From the NCBI RefSeq assembly GCF_905207935.1, contig NZ_CAJLNI010000001.1:1-63905 (forward strand): a stretch of 63,905 nucleotides of DNA, in the 5' to 3' direction. Of this stretch, positions 18,883-27,057 are shown piece after piece. The notes under the pieces are model-generated. The model saw nothing but the letters and a program-made list of their open reading frames with translations. It ran no database searches and had not been told where the DNA came from. Position 1 is the first letter of the stretch, and each line of letters opens with the position of its first letter. Source of the stretch: an uncultured Haemophilus sp. GTDB lineage: Bacteria; Pseudomonadota; Gammaproteobacteria; Enterobacterales; Pasteurellaceae. A program made the position numbers and the translations under genes.

Positions 18883-18913
18883 AAAAAAGCCGATATTCAA
18901 TATCGGCTTTTTT
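18883..18913. terminator. Bidirectional terminator between the PEtN transferase gene and tsf
   Basis: AAAAAAGCCGATA and TATCGGCTTTTTT form a perfect 13-bp stem with a five-base loop. A T run on each side makes it work for both converging genes. Confidence 0.92.
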
Positions 18914-18932
18914 TATATCTCAATGGAGAAAA

Positions 18933-19784
18933 TTAAGCGTTACCGCCAGTGATTTTTGCAACTTCAGCTGCGAAATCTTCTTCTTTTTTCTCGATACCTT
19001 CACCCACTTCTAAACGGATGAAGTTAGACACTGAAGTGTTTACTGATTTTAAGAAGTCACCTACAGATACAGAAGGATCCATTACGAATGGTTGACCTGT
19101 TAATGAAACTTCACCAGTGAATTTCTTCATACGGCCTTCAACCATTTTCTCTGCGATTTCTTTTGGTTTACCAGAGTTGATTGCGATGTCGATTTGGATT
19201 TGACGTTCGTGTTCAACCACTTCAGCAGATACATCTTCTGGGTTCACGAATTCAGGTTTAGATGCAGCAACGTGCATTGCTACTTTTTTAAGTTCATCAG
19301 CAGAACCTTCACCCGCAACTAACACACCGATTTTCGCACCGTGTAAGTATTGAGCAATAACTTGACCATCTAAGTAAGCAACACGACGGATGTTCATGTT
19401 CTCACCGATTTTAGCCACTAATGCAGCACGTTTTTCTTCAAATTGTGCTTGTAATGCTTCGATAGTAGTACCTTTGTTTGCTGCTGCGAAATCAGCTACT
19501 TCGTTTGCTAAACCTAAGAAGCCCGCATCTTTTGCTACGAAGTCAGTTTCACAGTTCATTTCAACTAATACACCGAAACCATTTTGTACACGAGCAAGGA
19601 TAACACCTTCAGCGGCAACACGGCCTGCTTTTTTAGCTGCTTTAGCTTGACCAGATTTACGCATGTTGTCGATTGCTAACTCGATATCACCGTTTGCTTC
19701 AACTAATGCTTTTTTACATTCCATCATACCGGCACCGGTACGTTCACGAAGTTCTTTTACTAATGATGCTGTGATTTCAGCCAT
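18933..19784 (-). CDS. tsf: Elongation factor Ts
   Basis: Guanine-nucleotide exchange factor for EF-Tu. It is 283 residues. The N-terminal UBA-like domain carries VKELRERTGAGMMECKKAL; the core has the EF-Tu contact segment MNCETDFVAKD near residue 80 and the coiled-coil and C-terminal module after about 180. It follows rpsB after 133 bases containing a stem-loop, the conserved rpsB-tsf operon. Confidence 0.98.
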   Translation of the reverse strand: MAEITASLVKELRERTGAGMMECKKALVEANGDIELAIDNMRKSGQAKAAKKAGRVAAEGVILARVQNGFGVLVEMNCETDFVAKDAGFLGLANEVADFAAANKGTTIEALQAQFEEKRAALVAKIGENMNIRRVAYLDGQVIAQYLHGAKIGVLVAGEGSADELKKVAMHVAASKPEFVNPEDVSAEVVEHERQIQIDIAINSGKPKEIAEKMVEGRMKKFTGEVSLTGQPFVMDPSVSVGDFLKSVNTSVSNFIRLEVGEGIEKKEEDFAAEVAKITGGNA

Positions 19785-19841
19785 TTTAAAAATCCTCTGT
19801 CGAAAATGCGATTTATTTTAACCGCACTTTTAGATAAAAAT

Positions 19842-19866
19842 ATAGGGGCTAAATTTTAGCCCCTAT
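19842..19866 (-). terminator. rpsB-tsf intergenic hairpin
   Basis: ATAGGGGCTAAA and TTTAGCCCCTAT pair around a minimal loop. On the minus strand they are followed by ATTTTTATC. The shape is that of an intrinsic terminator placed between rpsB and tsf, so it probably gives more S2 than EF-Ts transcript. The partial effect is inferred. Confidence 0.65.
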
Positions 19867-19917
19867 GCCAATTAATCGTTTGATTATTAAGGGCTTCGCC
19901 TTATTGCAAAACTTAAA

Positions 19918-20640
19918 TTATTCTGCGTCAGCTGCTAATTCTTCAGCAACTTGAGCTTCGTTACCACGACCTTCTTTAACCGCTGCTGCAGCTGCAGAAA
20001 CGTAAAGTTGGATAGCACGAGTCGCATCATCGTTACCAGGGATAACGAAATCTACGCCAGCTGGAGTTGAGTTAGTATCAACGATAGCAAATACAGGAAT
20101 ACCTAGGTTGTTTGCTTCTTTAACAGCGATATGTTCGTGGTCTGCACCGATAACGAATAACGCATCTGGTAAGCCGCCCATATCTTTGATACCGCCAAGG
20201 CTTAATTCAAGTTTTTCCATCTCACGGGTACGCATTAACGCTTCTTTTTTGGTTAATTTTTCAAAAGTACCGTCTTGAGATTGAATTTCTAAATCTTTTA
20301 AACGTTTAATTGATTGACGAACGGTTTTCCAGTTAGTCAACATACCACCTAACCAACGGTGGTTTACGTAATATTGCTGACAATCTAATGCTGCTGCTTG
20401 AACTGCTTCAGACGCTGCACGTTTTGTACCAACGAATAATACTTTACCGTTGTTGCTAGCAATGCGAGTTAATTCCGCTAAAGCTTCGTTGAATAAAGGT
20501 AAAGTTTTTTCTAAGTTGATGATGTGAACACCGTTACGAGCACCAAAAATGAAAGGTTTCATTTGTGGGTTCCAGTAACGAGTTTGGTGTCCGAAGTGTA
20601 CGCCCGCGTTGATCATGTCGCGCATTGAAACTTGTGCCAT
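19918..20640 (-). CDS. rpsB: 30S ribosomal protein S2
   Basis: Essential small-subunit protein. It is 240 residues from the ATG at 20640, starting MAQVSMRDMINAGVHFGHQT, the family N-terminus, with FGARNGVHIINLEKTL and VNHRWLGGMLTNWKT. The frame extends to 20673, but the AAGGAAA box seven bases before 20640 and the known S2 start decide for 20640. A conserved S2-type leader RNA lies immediately upstream. Confidence 0.98.
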   Translation of the reverse strand: MAQVSMRDMINAGVHFGHQTRYWNPQMKPFIFGARNGVHIINLEKTLPLFNEALAELTRIASNNGKVLFVGTKRAASEAVQAAALDCQQYYVNHRWLGGMLTNWKTVRQSIKRLKDLEIQSQDGTFEKLTKKEALMRTREMEKLELSLGGIKDMGGLPDALFVIGADHEHIAVKEANNLGIPVFAIVDTNSTPAGVDFVIPGNDDATRAIQLYVSAAAAAVKEGRGNEAQVAEELAADAE

Positions 20641-20724
20641 AATATTTTCCTTTTGTTGGGGTTGAGCCTCCACATATCAGCTAATCGACCGTTTGGCACC
20701 CCGATTAAGCCTTAATGATATGTG
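20641..20724 (-). ncRNA. rpsB leader (S2-autoregulatory, t44-type RNA)
   Basis: On the minus strand CACATATCA (20724-20716) pairs with TGATATGTG (20679-20671) to close a long stem. An inner pairing GCTTAATCG/CGATTAGC encloses GGGGTGCCAAACGG. The ribosome-binding region follows (GGAGGCTCAACCCC, then AAGGAAA). This matches my memory of the t44/rpsB leader of gammaproteobacteria, where S2 represses its own operon by binding this RNA. Pairings are read from the sequence; the autoregulation is family knowledge. Confidence 0.8.
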
Positions 20725-20746
20725 TGTGTTGTTAATAATTAAAAAC

Positions 20747-20771
20747 GCTGCTTTTGAAACCCAAAAACAGC
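20747..20771 (-). terminator. Terminator-like hairpin after the methyltransferase gene
   Basis: On the minus strand GCTGTTTTTG pairs with CAAAAGCAGC (one wobble) around a five-base loop and is followed by GTTTTTAATT. It lies 38 bases past the methyltransferase stop. The rpsB promoter must overlap or follow it closely. Confidence 0.55.
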
Positions 20772-20809
20772 GGTGCGATTTATACCATAAAGTGCGGTCA
20801 AAAACCAGT

Positions 20810-21583
20810 TTATTTTGTTAAATTCATCACTTTTCTTGCTTTAATAAACAATAAAGGGGGACGATGCCGTAAATCTTTAAATTCATCATGCCATTGTGGC
20901 TGCTCGGCTAACATGGGTTCAGCCATTTGCTCAATTTGAAAACCAGCAGCAATTAAATCATTAATAATCGTTGCTGTAGTGCGGTGATACGTTTTGAAAG
21001 GTTGTTGAAACCAATTTCGCTCTCTCAGTCCTTCATCACGGTAATGATTTAAACGATAAGCGACTTGCTGTTTTTTCTCATTTTTTTCCCAGCGCTCTCC
21101 TTCTTTATGGCAAGTTGTAATCGGATGCTCTTGGGAAAAAACTAGTGTGCCATTAGGCTTAAGCTTGTTGGCTATCATCGCTAATAAAGCGGGAAAATCT
21201 TCAATATAATGAAAAGCAAAAGAGCTAGTAATGACATCAAAATCACTTTCTGGCAATTCCGTTAATTTTTCCATCGGTAACTGATATAACGAAAAACATC
21301 CTGAAAATTGACCGCACTTTTGCAGATCTTGTTCAGCTTGCTCTAGCATTTTAGCTGAAAGATCTGTTCCTACAACTCTCTCCGCATTCCGTTCTAAATA
21401 GAGCTGTAAGTGTCCGCCCGTTCCACAACCTAGATCGAGCAATTTTTTCCCTTGTAAATCGGGTAAGAGGGAAAGCATGGTCGGCTTTTCCACTATTTCA
21501 TTGAGACTGATTGGGTTAGATCGAAGTTTTTGATAAAGCGCAAAGAAGTTTTCTTTATCGTAAACGCTCGTTTTGTTACTCAT
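20810..21583 (-). CDS. Class I SAM-dependent methyltransferase
   Basis: A 257-residue Rossmann-fold methyltransferase of unknown substrate. Motif I is KLLDLGCGTGGHLQLYL (about residues 50-66), with the acidic ribose-binding residue in VVGTDLS and a post-II segment FDVITSSFAFHYIED. It resembles the Methyltransf_11/UbiE-like small-molecule or tRNA-modifying group, but no specific assignment is possible. It lies between mtr and rpsB on the same strand, with terminator-like hairpins on both sides, so it is probably transcribed alone. Confidence 0.85.
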   Translation of the reverse strand: MSNKTSVYDKENFFALYQKLRSNPISLNEIVEKPTMLSLLPDLQGKKLLDLGCGTGGHLQLYLERNAERVVGTDLSAKMLEQAEQDLQKCGQFSGCFSLYQLPMEKLTELPESDFDVITSSFAFHYIEDFPALLAMIANKLKPNGTLVFSQEHPITTCHKEGERWEKNEKKQQVAYRLNHYRDEGLRERNWFQQPFKTYHRTTATIINDLIAAGFQIEQMAEPMLAEQPQWHDEFKDLRHRPPLLFIKARKVMNLTK

Positions 21584-21608
21584 CTCGTTTCCTATGTAAA
21601 ATTAAAAA

Positions 21609-21627
21609 GGGCGTATAAAATACGCCC
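21609..21627 (-). terminator. mtr terminator
   Basis: GGGCGTAT and ATACGCCC form an eight-bp stem. On the minus strand it is followed by TTTTTAATTTT. A clear intrinsic terminator 20 bases after the mtr stop. Confidence 0.88.
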
Positions 21628-21647
21628 TACAATATTAACGCGAAAAC

Positions 21648-22904
21648 TTATCCTGCGAAACTTGCAAACCATCCTAAGTTTGCGCCTACTTGCGCCACAA
21701 TATTTAACACGCCGAATAAGATCACAAAGCCAATCATAAAATTACCGCCATACACTTTATAAGTTGCATTTGGGAATTTTTGACGACTTGCTTTAGCCAG
21801 CAGTGCCGGCACGATTGCTGCCCAAATAGTTGCAGCTAATCCTGCATAACCAATGGCAATCACGAATCCATAAGGGAATTGTAAACTTAATAATAGCGGC
21901 GGTAAGAATGTTACCAATGTGGTTTTTGTTCTACCTAATACGCTGTCATCAAATTTAAATAAGTCGGCAATATAATCAAATAAACCTAACGTTACCCCTA
22001 AGAATGAGGTTGCAATGGCCATATAAGCAAAGAAATTCAACACAACTGCAATATATTCCACTTCAATGTATTTGTGTAATGCTTCTAATAACGCCGATAC
22101 ATCGCCACCTTTTTCAATTACGGGGGCAAATTCTGTACGTGGTAAATTACCTTGCACCGCAAGCTGCCACAAAATGTAAATCACTAAGGCTAAACCTGTA
22201 CCAATAAAGATCGATTTCATCACTCGACGCCCGTCACGATCGTAATATTTGACGAGGCTCGGTACATTTCCGTGGAAACCAAAAGACACTAAGCAAACTG
22301 GAAGTGCGGTCAATAAATAAGGCAAATAGCTTTGTTCACCATCCGCAATGGTATTAAATAACACCTCTGTTTTTACAGAGCTCAATAAGCCTGCGGTAGA
22401 AAGGAAGAAAGCCACCACCATTCCAACGATCAAAATGGTTGTGAAACGGTCCACCGCTTTAGTAGAAAGCCACACGAAAGCCGCAAGAATAAAACAGAAA
22501 ATTAAGGATCCAGAAGTACGTCCAATATCGACCGCACTTTCAGCTGAACCAAAGGCTTGGTTGAGCAAGTTTTGTGTAATACCACCACCAGAAGTGATAT
22601 AAGCATAAGTTAAAATATACAAGACGAAAGCCACAGAAAGACCATTGATAATATTCCAACCTTTTCCCAACAAATCTTTTACGATGGTGTCAAAGCTTGA
22701 GCCGGTAGGATAATGTAAGTTGGCTTCTAAGATCATCAAACCTGATGTAGTCATACAAAACCAAGTGTAAACCAAAGCAAGAATAGAGCCGATAAACCAT
22801 ACGCCAGCCGTTGAGGTTGGGTTTGCAAGCATACCTGCACCAATCGCGGTACCTGCAATAATCATGGCGCCACCTAATAAAGAAGGAGATTTTTTTATTG
22901 TCAT
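21648..22904 (-). CDS. mtr: Tryptophan-specific permease Mtr
   Basis: Proton-coupled inner-membrane aromatic amino-acid transporter (HAAAP family), 418 residues with about eleven hydrophobic helices. It resembles E. coli Mtr rather than TyrP in SPSLLGGAMIIAGTAIGAGM, TWFCMTTSGLMILEANLHYP, and GSSFDTIVKDLLGKGWNIIN with FVLYILTYAYI. The start at 22904 is family-like. A 30-base near-perfect palindrome resembling a TrpR operator overlaps its -10 box, and a terminator follows the stop. Confidence 0.93.
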   Translation of the reverse strand: MTIKKSPSLLGGAMIIAGTAIGAGMLANPTSTAGVWFIGSILALVYTWFCMTTSGLMILEANLHYPTGSSFDTIVKDLLGKGWNIINGLSVAFVLYILTYAYITSGGGITQNLLNQAFGSAESAVDIGRTSGSLIFCFILAAFVWLSTKAVDRFTTILIVGMVVAFFLSTAGLLSSVKTEVLFNTIADGEQSYLPYLLTALPVCLVSFGFHGNVPSLVKYYDRDGRRVMKSIFIGTGLALVIYILWQLAVQGNLPRTEFAPVIEKGGDVSALLEALHKYIEVEYIAVVLNFFAYMAIATSFLGVTLGLFDYIADLFKFDDSVLGRTKTTLVTFLPPLLLSLQFPYGFVIAIGYAGLAATIWAAIVPALLAKASRQKFPNATYKVYGGNFMIGFVILFGVLNIVAQVGANLGWFASFAG

Positions 22905-22922
22905 AGTAAAGTCCTAGAATAT

Positions 22923-22961
22923 AATTTTGCACTATTATAATAGTACAAAATTAAAAGGCAA
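22923..22961 (-). promoter_or_regulatory. mtr promoter with TrpR-like operator
   Basis: Positions 22923-22952 form a 30-base palindrome with one mismatched pair; its core on the minus strand is GTACTATTATAATAGTGC. The outer GNACTA...TAGTNC matches the E. coli trp operator, while the central bases differ. The palindrome contains a perfect TATAAT (22939-22934). TTGCCT lies 16 bases further upstream (22961-22956). An operator over the -10 box fits TrpR-type repression of a tryptophan permease; TyrR is the alternative. Confidence 0.65.
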
Positions 22962-22971
22962 TCTTTTTATA

Positions 22972-22999
22972 TCGACAACAATAAAGAAACTTATATAAT
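22972..22999 (+). promoter_or_regulatory. Promoter of the M48 protease gene
   Basis: TCGACA (five of six to the -35 consensus) lies at 22972-22977, a 16-base spacer follows, and a perfect TATAAT is at 22994-22999. The ATG is 31 bases further on, with AAGGAC at -12 to -7. It is divergent from the mtr promoter and only about ten bases from the mtr -35 box. Confidence 0.7.
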
Positions 23000-23029
23000 A
23001 TTGACGCTTTAACCAAAAAGGACTTAATT

Positions 23030-23812
23030 ATGAAAAAACAACTCAAAAGTTTTGCGTTTGCTGTATTAGCAAGTGCGGTTATCACATCTTGTGCAGATTC
23101 AGCTTCAATCAACCAACAAGCTGCAAGCAGCTATACTCAAGAAATGGGTAAAATTCGCTCACAAGGTGCAATTGATACCACATCCAATACCGCCAGACGT
23201 ATCCATAATGTATTTAATAAAATGGTCCCTTATGCAGACCAAGCGAATGAAACTGGACAACAATTTAACTGGCAAATCAATGTCATTAAATCAAAAGAAT
23301 TGAATGCTTGGGCAATGCCTGGTGGGAAAATGGCATTCTACACAGGTTTAGTGGATACCTTACAGTTAAACGATAATGAAATTGCTGTTGTAATGGGTCA
23401 CGAAATGGCACACGCTTTAAAAGAACACGGTAAAGCGAAAGTGAATTTTGGTATGGCTACTAATATTGCAGCAAGTTTAGGTCATGCCGCCCTTTCTACT
23501 GTTATTGGCTCAAGCGCAAGTGAATTAGCAGTAGGTTTAACCAAAGACTTTGCTTTAGATAAACCTTACTCTCGTAGCGCAGAAACTGAAGCGGATGAAG
23601 TTGGATTAATGCTAATGGCTCGCTCAGGTTACAATCCACAAGTTGCGCCTGGTTTATGGCAAAAAATGGCTAAAGCCTCTGGTGGTTCTAAAGGTGCGCT
23701 TGACGTGTTAGCTTCTACTCACCCAAGTGATGAATCTCGCCAAGAAAACTTACAACGCTTATTACCAGAAGCGATGGAACTTTACAAAGCTGCTAAAAAT
23801 AAAAATGGCTAA
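23030..23812 (+). CDS. loiP: M48-family zinc metalloprotease lipoprotein (LoiP-like)
   Basis: A 260-residue periplasm-facing lipoprotein. The signal peptide ends in the lipobox VITSC (lipidated Cys21). The zinc motif is HEMAH (His124, Glu125, His128) with the third-ligand region AETEADEVG near residue 187. E. coli LoiP/YggG is about this size and is an outer-membrane protease linked to envelope quality control; YcaL is a paralogue, so the exact orthology is uncertain. It is monocistronic with its own promoter and two hairpins downstream. Confidence 0.88.
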   Translation: MKKQLKSFAFAVLASAVITSCADSASINQQAASSYTQEMGKIRSQGAIDTTSNTARRIHNVFNKMVPYADQANETGQQFNWQINVIKSKELNAWAMPGGKMAFYTGLVDTLQLNDNEIAVVMGHEMAHALKEHGKAKVNFGMATNIAASLGHAALSTVIGSSASELAVGLTKDFALDKPYSRSAETEADEVGLMLMARSGYNPQVAPGLWQKMAKASGGSKGALDVLASTHPSDESRQENLQRLLPEAMELYKAAKNKNG

Positions 23813-23848
23813 ATAAAACGGTCTAAAATTGACCGCACTTTCATAAAT

Positions 23849-23876
23849 AAAAAGCGAACATTATGTTCGCTTTTTT
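23849..23876. terminator. Terminator after the M48 protease gene
   Basis: AAAAAGCGAACAT and ATGTTCGCTTTTT form a long perfect stem followed by T-rich DNA. It works for the plus-strand gene and, by symmetry, could act on the minus strand. Confidence 0.9.
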
Positions 23877-23889
23877 AATATCTAAAAGA

Positions 23890-23920
23890 AAACCGCACTT
23901 TAAAAATCAAAGTGCGGTTT
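23890..23920. terminator. Inverted uptake-sequence pair serving as acrB terminator
   Basis: AAACCGCACTTT and AAAGTGCGGTTT are perfect inverted uptake sequences across a seven-base loop, 20 bases past the acrB stop. Each stem end leads into A/T tracts. Paired uptake sequences acting as intrinsic terminators are well known in H. influenzae. Confidence 0.8.
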
Positions 23921-23939
23921 GTTTTTATCGTATTTTCAA

Positions 23940-26900
23940 TTAATGTTGTTCGTTAATGTGACCTTCAATTGGTTTCACATTTTCATCAAATACTGGCAAC
24001 GGCTTGTGTTCGCTTGCAATGTAAGAATAAATCACTGGCAACACGAATAAGGTAAACAATGTACCGATTGCCAAACCAGCTACGATAACGATACCCATAC
24101 TGAAACGAGACACCGCACCCGCACCTGTTGCATAAAGCAACGGTACAAGAGCTGCAATCATCGCAGCGGTTGTCATCAGAATTGGACGTAAACGTACTTT
24201 AGCCGCTTCGGTAATCGCTTCAATACGCGTTTTACCATGATTTAACTGCTCTTCTTTCGCTACTTCACACATCAAAATACCGTGTTTTGTGATAAGTCCG
24301 ACTAAGGTAATCAAACCAACCTGTGAGTAGATATTTAGCGTTGAGCCTGCAATACCCAAAAATCCAAAGGCATTTAAGGCTAATAACGCACCACTTACAG
24401 CTAACGGCACAGAAATCATAATCACGATTGGATCGCGAATTGATTCAAACTGAATTGCCAAGACTAAGAAAATAATCACTACCGCAAGTAAGAACGTTAC
24501 AGCAAGCGCATTACCTTCTTGTACTAACTGACGCGCTTCACTTTTAAAGTCATAGTTATAACCCTGTGGTAAAGTATTTTTCGCATTGTCCTGTAACCAT
24601 TGGATCGCATCACCAATTGAAGTACCTGGCATCGGTACAGCACTAATCACCGCAGAGTTTAACTGGCTGAAACGAGGCAATGTACTTGGTTGTGGTTCCA
24701 ATGTAGCCGTCACCAAGCTGCTTAATGGAACAGAGGTACCATTTGCTGCGGTGATGTAATACTTATTAAAACTTTCCGGAGATAAACGATTGTCACGTTT
24801 TACTTGGGAAATAATTTTGTAAGCTCGACCATCAATATCCACACGTTCAATGGTTGCGGCAGATAAGAAGCTGCCTAACGTACGGCTGATTTGTTGCATT
24901 GTAATACCGTAAGTCCCCGCTTTTTCACGGTCGATCTTAATACGCATTTGAGCCGTATCAAATTTAAGATCAAGATCGGTATAAACAAACTTACTGGATT
25001 TTTGCATATCCTCTAAGAATTTACCCGCCACATTTGCTAAATCACCGTAGTCTTGTGATGTGCTGATCACAAAACCAATTGGAGGACCTTGCTCCCCTGT
25101 ATTAATTTCTGGGAACGCAAAGCCTTGTACAGACACTTCAGGAATAGATTTCGCTTTTTCATTCAGCTCATTCATGATAGCTGTTTGGCTTTTTGAGCGT
25201 TCTTTCCAATCTTTTAAAGTTACAACGTTTAAAGATTGGTTAGAGCTTGGTGCCCCTGAAATCGTCATCGCAAACTGTACTTCTGGCGTATTGGTTAAAA
25301 TCTCTTGATAAGGTGTCATCGCATTTTGCACGTAATCTATGTTTACGTTAGAAGGTGCAGAACCGACCGCTATAAATGCGCCCTTATCTTCTGTAGGTGT
25401 TAATTCACTTGAAAGTGATTTAAACAATACCGGTAAGGTCGCAAAGATAATCGCTGCAAACATCAACATACATTTACGATTAACCATCACCAAATCAAGG
25501 ACATACGCATAAGCTGCATTTACTTTGCTTAGTGTATGCTCTACTCGTTGCTCTAATTTACTTGGCTCCGCATTCGATTTCAGTAACTTGCTGGTCATCA
25601 TTGGTGAAAGCGTTAATGCTACGATACCGGAAATAAATACTGCTCCAGCAAGGGTTAAAGCAAACTCTTTAAACAACGTACCCGTAATACCGCCCATTAA
25701 CGCCATTGGAGAATATACCGCAATCAAGGCTATAGTCATGGAAATAACCGGAACGGCAATTTCACGCGTACCAATAATCGCCGCACGGAATGGTGTTTCA
25801 CCTAACTTAATGTGGCGGTCTACGTTTTCCAATACCACAATCGCATCATCCACCACCAAACCAATGGCTAGAACCAATGCCAGCAAAGTCATCAAGTTAA
25901 TAGAGAAATCAAATGATTGAAGCAACATAATTACCCCGATTAATGAAATCGGAATGGTAATAATTGGGATCAAAATCGCGCGGAATGAACCAATAAACAT
26001 GGTAATCACGACTAATACAATTACCGTTGCTTCAATAATAGTTTTTACTACCTCATCAATCGAATTATTAATCGCAATGGTACGGTCATATAAAATGTCA
26101 GATTGAATAGCATCCGGCAGATTATTTTTGATACTCTCATAAAGTGGACGCACTTTTTCTGCAACGGTTAATGGGTTAGCTGACGAAGTTGGGTTAATCG
26201 CTAATACAACAGAATCTGCGCCATTCGCTACCGCACGTGAGCTATCGCTTGATTTATTTAACTCAATATCAGCGATATCGCGTAAACGTACTAACTTATC
26301 ACCGCTAGACTCTACAATTAAATTACCTAATTCTTCAACCGATTTTGTTGTGGTTTCTACTTTGTTTTTATAGGTTACAAAATAGCCATTATCATTACCC
26401 GCCGCCGTTTGAACGTTATTCGCTGATAATGCAGACATCACTTTTGTGGCTGAAAGGTTTTGAGCCGCCATTTTTTCTGGATCTAACCAAATACGAAGTG
26501 CGTACTCAGATGCACCAAAGATCTGCACACTCGCCACCCCTTCTACAGTAAAGAACTGAGGTTTGACTACGCGTTGAATATAGTCAGTCACTTGGCTTGC
26601 ATCAAGCTTGTCAGAACGGAAACTAATATACATAATCCCCGAACCACCGGTTGATGAAGAAATCGTTGGATCTTCAATACCACTTGGTAATTCAGAACGA
26701 ACTGAGTTAACTTTAGCTAAAACATCTGCCAAGGCCGCATTCGGATCCGTATTTAATTTCATTTTTACGGTGACAGTTGACGTACTTGGGCTAGAGCTTG
26801 AAGACATATAGTCCACATTATCTGCTTGCGCTACCGCCTCTTCAATTTTGGAAGTAACAAACGCTTGAATTAAGTTCGCATCCGCCCCTGGATATGCAGT

Positions 26901-27044
26901 GGTCACCGTAATCACCGTCGTAGTCATTTTCGGATATTCGCGCACAGCCAATTTCGAGATCGCTTGTAAACCTAAAGTAATGATTAACAAGCTAATCGAA
27001 ACCGCCAAAACAGGGCGACGAATAAATATATCGGTAAATCTCAT
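23940..27044 (-). CDS. acrB: RND multidrug efflux transporter AcrB
   Basis: Proton-driven inner-membrane pump of the HAE1 RND family, 1034 residues, with the duplicated pattern of twelve membrane helices and two large periplasmic loops (about 30-330 and 555-865). The starting segment FIRRPVLAVSISLLI and the proton-relay pair in LAIGLVVDDAIVVLENVDRH are visible. It works with the periplasmic adaptor encoded 13 bases upstream and a TolC-type channel not found in this window. The order acrR-acrA-acrB matches the H. influenzae efflux locus. Confidence 0.95.
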   Translation of the reverse strand: MRFTDIFIRRPVLAVSISLLIITLGLQAISKLAVREYPKMTTTVITVTTAYPGADANLIQAFVTSKIEEAVAQADNVDYMSSSSSPSTSTVTVKMKLNTDPNAALADVLAKVNSVRSELPSGIEDPTISSSTGGSGIMYISFRSDKLDASQVTDYIQRVVKPQFFTVEGVASVQIFGASEYALRIWLDPEKMAAQNLSATKVMSALSANNVQTAAGNDNGYFVTYKNKVETTTKSVEELGNLIVESSGDKLVRLRDIADIELNKSSDSSRAVANGADSVVLAINPTSSANPLTVAEKVRPLYESIKNNLPDAIQSDILYDRTIAINNSIDEVVKTIIEATVIVLVVITMFIGSFRAILIPIITIPISLIGVIMLLQSFDFSINLMTLLALVLAIGLVVDDAIVVLENVDRHIKLGETPFRAAIIGTREIAVPVISMTIALIAVYSPMALMGGITGTLFKEFALTLAGAVFISGIVALTLSPMMTSKLLKSNAEPSKLEQRVEHTLSKVNAAYAYVLDLVMVNRKCMLMFAAIIFATLPVLFKSLSSELTPTEDKGAFIAVGSAPSNVNIDYVQNAMTPYQEILTNTPEVQFAMTISGAPSSNQSLNVVTLKDWKERSKSQTAIMNELNEKAKSIPEVSVQGFAFPEINTGEQGPPIGFVISTSQDYGDLANVAGKFLEDMQKSSKFVYTDLDLKFDTAQMRIKIDREKAGTYGITMQQISRTLGSFLSAATIERVDIDGRAYKIISQVKRDNRLSPESFNKYYITAANGTSVPLSSLVTATLEPQPSTLPRFSQLNSAVISAVPMPGTSIGDAIQWLQDNAKNTLPQGYNYDFKSEARQLVQEGNALAVTFLLAVVIIFLVLAIQFESIRDPIVIMISVPLAVSGALLALNAFGFLGIAGSTLNIYSQVGLITLVGLITKHGILMCEVAKEEQLNHGKTRIEAITEAAKVRLRPILMTTAAMIAALVPLLYATGAGAVSRFSMGIVIVAGLAIGTLFTLFVLPVIYSYIASEHKPLPVFDENVKPIEGHINEQH

Positions 27045-27057
27045 TCGCTTTTCCTAA

